A stretch of DNA of 10,640 nt, taken from assembly GCA_023399105.1 (NCBI GenBank), contig JAEWQT010000273.1, positions 1-10,640 on the forward strand, given 5' to 3'. The first letter of the stretch is position 1, and every line of letters begins with the position of its first letter. Source of the DNA: Pseudomonadota bacterium (lineage in GTDB: Bacteria > Pseudomonadota > Gammaproteobacteria > Pseudomonadales > Oceanobacteraceae). Shown here piece after piece: positions 7,405 to 10,640 of this stretch. Position numbers and translations under genes: made by a program. Below the pieces are notes generated by a model. It ran no database searches. It was not told where the DNA came from and saw only the letters and a program-made list of their open reading frames with translations.

Positions 7405-7567
7405 CTTCCCGGGCTTGCGTGCTCGGTCATGCTGTGTTGAAAGCGGCTTCGGAATGCTCATGTACCCTATGTACACTCCGCTTCCTCAGCCACTTTCGCC
7501 TTGCCTGACCCGCGCACGCGGCACCCTCTCAGGGTTGCACCGCTCTTCTGCAGAGTGGTTCAGCAGT
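7405..7567. other. Structured non-coding stretch between fadA and its terminator
   Basis: The gene-free gap of 316 bases between fadA and frmA begins with this stretch, which is rich in inverted repeats. AAGCGG (7441-7446) pairs with CCGCTT (7478-7483) around an inner TGTAC-CCTAT-GTACA stem (7461-7475). ACCCT-CTC-AGGGT is at 7523-7535. ACCGCTCT (7539-7546) pairs with AGAGTGGT (7552-7559) with one G-U pair. No reading frame in it has a convincing start or codon pattern. It may be the structured 3' untranslated region of fadBA, a 3'-derived small RNA that ends at the terminator directly behind it, or a dispersed intergenic repeat. Confidence 0.4.
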
Positions 7568-7594
7568 AAAAAACCGGCTGCGGCCGGTTTTTTT
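7568..7594 (+). terminator. Strong intrinsic terminator of the fadBA transcript
   Basis: CCGGC (7574-7578), loop TGCG, GCCGG (7583-7587), flanked by six A before and seven T after, which extend the stem to 11 pairs. The A-tract on the other side makes it usable in both directions, though only fadBA points into it here. Confidence 0.9.
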
Positions 7595-7664
7595 ATGCCT
7601 GTCGTTTGGCCGCGCAGATCGGGGATTATTGCGTGGGTGTAATTCTTATTTCGTGTGGTCAGGG

Positions 7665-7692
7665 TTTTATCCTGCCCCTTGCCGTCTACAAT
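7665..7692 (+). promoter_or_regulatory. Probable frmA promoter
   Basis: TACAAT (7687-7692, 5 of 6) is a good -10 box, which would start transcription near 7699, only about 20 bases before the frmA ATG. The -35 (TTTTAT, 7665-7670, 16-base spacing) is poor, so an activator may be needed. CAGG (7660-7663) and CCTG (7671-7674) flank the -35 as a small inverted repeat. The 70 bases between the fadBA terminator and this promoter show nothing else. Confidence 0.5.
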
Positions 7693-7702
7693 AGCCGGCT
7701 GA

Positions 7703-8842
<1,140 letters not shown>

Positions 8843-8850
8843 GTCTGAAT

Positions 8851-8877
8851 AAAACGACCGCTGCGGCGGTCGTTTTT
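8851..8877 (+). terminator. Intrinsic terminator between frmA and fghA
   Basis: CGACCGC (8855-8861), loop TGCG, GCGGTCG (8866-8872), preceded by four A and followed by five T, starting 8 bases after the frmA stop. It ends 15 bases before the fghA ATG, so it must either be partly read through or fghA transcription must enter by another route. The loop and inner stem (GC-TGCG-GC) are the same as in the terminator behind fadA. Confidence 0.85.
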
Positions 8878-8892
8878 CTATGAGGAATTTTT

Positions 8893-9738
8893 ATGTCGCT
8901 GGAACTGATCAGCCAGAATAAAAGCTTTGGTGGCTGGCATAAACAGTACCGTCATCAGTCGGCGGTACTGAATTGCCCTATGCGTTTTGCTGTTTACCTG
9001 CCGCCGCAGGCCAGTGCCGATAACCCGGTGCCGGTGCTGTACTGGTTGTCGGGTTTAACCTGTACCGACGAAAACTTTATGCAGAAAGCCGGTGCCCAGC
9101 GCCTGGCCGCCGAGCTGGGCATCGCCATTGTTGCGCCGGATACCAGCCCGCGCGGCGAAGACGTCGCCGATGCACCAGGGCAATACGATCTGGGTCAGGG
9201 CGCGGGTTTCTATGTGAATGCCACTCAGCAGCCCTGGGCCGCGCATTACCGTATGTACGACTATATCGTTGAGGAATTACCAGCCCTTATTGAGGCGGAA
9301 TTGCCGGTCAGCCAGCGCCGCGCCATTGCCGGTCATTCCATGGGCGGCCACGGCGCGCTGGTGATTGCTCTGCGGAATGCGCAGCGCTATTGCTCGGTGT
9401 CGGCGTTCAGCCCGATCAGCAACCCGGTTAACTGCCCCTGGGGCCAGCAGGCTTTTACGGCTTATCTGGGCGAGGATCAGAGCGCGTGGCAGGCTTACGA
9501 CGCCAGCGTACTGATGGCGGCCAGCAATAACCCCCTGCCGGCGCTGGTGGATCAGGGCGAGGCCGATCAGTTCCTGCAGGAACAGTTACAACCAGAGGCG
9601 CTGGAACAAGCGGCGCAGCGTTCGGGTTTTCCGCTGACCCTGCGCCGGCAGCCGGGTTACGACCACAGCTATTACTTTATTGCCTCATTTATCGACGAGC
9701 ATCTGCGCTTTCATGCCCGCTACCTGCAACAGGCCTGA
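8893..9738 (+). CDS. fghA: S-formylglutathione hydrolase
   Basis: The protein has 281 residues, normal for the esterase-D/FghA family. It hydrolyses S-formylglutathione to formate and glutathione, completing the pathway started by FrmA, in the cytoplasm. The alpha/beta-hydrolase fold shows the oxyanion region [14 protein letters not shown] (about 49-62), the nucleophile elbow GHSMGG with Ser149, then Asp225 in QGEADQF and His258 in GYDHSYYF, which gives a complete catalytic triad. [10 protein letters not shown] and the GAGFYVNAT stretch are also typical. The start ATG has GAGGAA 5 bases upstream, a tight but workable spacing. The ribosome-binding site sits immediately behind the terminator of frmA, so expression probably depends on read-through or on a promoter inside the frmA 3' end. 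A terminator follows the stop. Confidence 0.96.
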   Translation: MSLELISQNKSFGGWHKQYRHQSAVLNCPMRFAVYLPPQASADNPVPVLYWLSGLTCTDENFMQKAGAQRLAAELGIAIVAPDTSPRGEDVADAPGQYDLGQGAGFYVNATQQPWAAHYRMYDYIVEELPALIEAELPVSQRRAIAGHSMGGHGALVIALRNAQRYCSVSAFSPISNPVNCPWGQQAFTAYLGEDQSAWQAYDASVLMAASNNPLPALVDQGEADQFLQEQLQPEALEQAAQRSGFPLTLRRQPGYDHSYYFIASFIDEHLRFHARYLQQA

Positions 9739-9758
9739 GTGCTGCTGAGGATGTTTGC

Positions 9759-9786
9759 AGGCCCGTCATTGACGGGCCTTTTTTTT
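9759..9786 (+). terminator. Intrinsic terminator of fghA
   Basis: GGCCCGTC (9760-9767), loop ATT, GACGGGCC (9771-9778), followed by eight T. The 8-pair GC-rich stem with a long U-run 20 bases after the fghA stop makes this a clear terminator. Confidence 0.93.
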
Positions 9787-9884
9787 GCCTGTTCCAGAGC
9801 CATAAAACCAATTTGCTGACTTTGTGACTCTGTCATTCTTTTGTCCTTTGCTTTTATAAGGTCTTTCGCCTTTAATAAAAATCT

Positions 9885-9924
9885 ATACAAATTGTATGGG
9901 TATCGCCGGGCACCTGTGCCCGGC
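9885..9924. promoter_or_regulatory. Two palindromes in the AT-rich upstream region of the chemoreceptor gene
   Basis: ATACAA-A-TTGTAT (9885-9897) is a perfect palindrome and includes TATACA, a possible -10 box at 9884-9889 with no good -35. Seven bases on, GCCGGGCAC-CT-GTGCCCGGC (9905-9924) is a perfect 9-bp inverted repeat, not followed by T, so it is not a terminator. Either could be an operator, or the second could be a 5' leader hairpin. A TATAAG box (9855-9860) is an alternative -10. No sigma-28 chemotaxis-type promoter is visible. Confidence 0.4.
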
Positions 9925-9994
9925 ATTAAAAGCAATAACAATAATATACAGGGCACGGCCGCCGCACGGCAGCGTGCAGACTAAGGAGTGGCGC

Positions 9995-10640
9995 ATGCGG
10001 GTTAACACACCGGTAACCGGGCAGGAAATTGAAGTCTCTGCCGGAGCAAACATTCTGTCGACCACCGGCGCCAGCGGACACATCACTCATATCAATGACG
10101 AATTCGTCGCCATCAGCGGCTTTTCCCGTGAAGAGTTATTGGGCCAGGCGCACAATATTGTCCGCCATCCGGATATGCCGCGGGCGGCTTATCTGCAGAT
10201 GTGGCAGCGCCTGCAGCAGGGAAAAAGCTGGCTGGGTGCGGTCAAAAACCGCTGTAAAAACGGCGATTATTACTGGGTGCGGGCTTATGTGATTCCGATT
10301 CTTGATAACGCCGGCAATATTCTTGAACTGCAATCCATCCGCGCCCGGCTGGAAACACCGGCGCGTCAGCGCGCCGAGCGTCTGTATGCGGGTATCAGTA
10401 AAAATCAGCCTGGCCATGGGCCGTTACCACCACTGGCGCTGCGCAGGGCGTTGCCCTTATCACTGCGACTGGCGTTACTGGCGCTCTTCGTTCCGGCCAC
10501 CGGAGCTCTGCAACTGTTCACCCATCAGTTGTGGCAGGTGTTATTGCTCTGGACTCTGATGGGAGCGGTCGCGGCTGGTGCCAGCTGGTGGCTGATGGCG
10601 CCGTTCCGGCGCACAGTAGGCCGGGCCCGCAGTCTTATTG
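9995..10640 (+). CDS. aer: Aer-type PAS energy-taxis receptor (methyl-accepting chemotaxis family), N-terminal part, cut by the window edge
   Basis: About 215 residues are visible before the right edge. Residues about 5-120 form an Aer-type PAS domain starting with NTPVTGQEIEV. Its FAD-contact positions match E. coli Aer in number as well as identity: Asn34, Arg57, His58 and Asp60 (NIVRHPDMP), Trp79, Asn85 (VKNR) and Tyr93 (DYYWV); position 66 is Tyr instead of Phe. Two hydrophobic stretches (about 153-173 and 180-203) then form the membrane hairpin, before the expected HAMP and signalling domains outside the window. Such receptors sense redox state through FAD and steer motility via CheA/CheW. 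The ATG follows AAGGAG by 6 bases. A small hairpin, GCACG-GCAG-CGTGC (9964-9977), lies just before the ribosome-binding site. Many marine bacteria have several Aer-like receptors, so orthology to E. coli Aer is not certain. Confidence 0.88.
   Translation, partial: MRVNTPVTGQEIEVSAGANILSTTGASGHITHINDEFVAISGFSREELLGQAHNIVRHPDMPRAAYLQMWQRLQQGKSWLGAVKNRCKNGDYYWVRAYVIPILDNAGNILELQSIRARLETPARQRAERLYAGISKNQPGHGPLPPLALRRALPLSLRLALLALFVPATGALQLFTHQLWQVLLLWTLMGAVAAGASWWLMAPFRRTVGRARSLI

Noticed and set aside
7441..7567. tRNA or CRISPR repeat in the structured spacer
   Set aside because: There is no cloverleaf with T-loop GTTC consensus and CCA-end arrangement, and no evenly spaced direct repeats.
9821..9840. 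Tandem-like TGACTTTG / TGACTCTG / TCATTCTT
   Set aside because: Only two units are similar and the third diverges; too short to separate from chance.

Overview
The window looks like ordinary chromosome of a gammaproteobacterium, probably an aerobic marine heterotroph of the Oceanospirillales/Pseudomonadales type. The reasons are a fadB-fadA operon with a PsrA-like operator, a glutathione-dependent formaldehyde module, a Uup-type ABC-F protein and an Aer-like FAD-PAS chemoreceptor. The taxonomic placement is inferred from gene content and protein style; no search was run. I see no prophage, insertion sequence, CRISPR array, tRNA or rRNA, and no obvious new multi-gene system.

Left part (1-2823): the N-terminus of an RND-type membrane fusion protein leaves the window on the minus strand and is divergent from uup. 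The uup reading frame has an in-frame TAG after the second ABC domain. The usual C-terminal coiled-coil domain follows intact in the same frame, and its end overlaps (ATGA) the start of a small membrane-anchored protein of unknown function. A perfect 10-bp hairpin covers that gene's stop codon.

Middle part (2843-7594): a convergent gene encodes an exported, mostly helical protein whose C-terminus resembles the PilJ/NarX-type sensor domain. A 425-bp regulatory region then leads into fadBA, which encode the multienzyme beta-oxidation complex (hydratase/3-hydroxyacyl-CoA dehydrogenase plus thiolase). This region holds several inverted repeats, a candidate PsrA operator and a candidate leader hairpin. 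fadBA use strongly biased codons, which suggests high expression. Downstream is a structured non-coding stretch ending in a strong intrinsic terminator.

Right part (7595-10640): frmA (S-hydroxymethylglutathione dehydrogenase) and fghA (S-formylglutathione hydrolase) carry out consecutive steps of formaldehyde oxidation to formate. They are unusually separated by a strong intrinsic terminator that ends only 15 nt before fghA. Another terminator closes fghA. After a spacer with two palindromes comes the N-terminal part of an Aer-type energy-taxis receptor, cut by the window edge.

The most notable points are the amber codon inside uup, the group of inverted repeats in front of fadB, the structured element behind fadA and the terminator between frmA and fghA.
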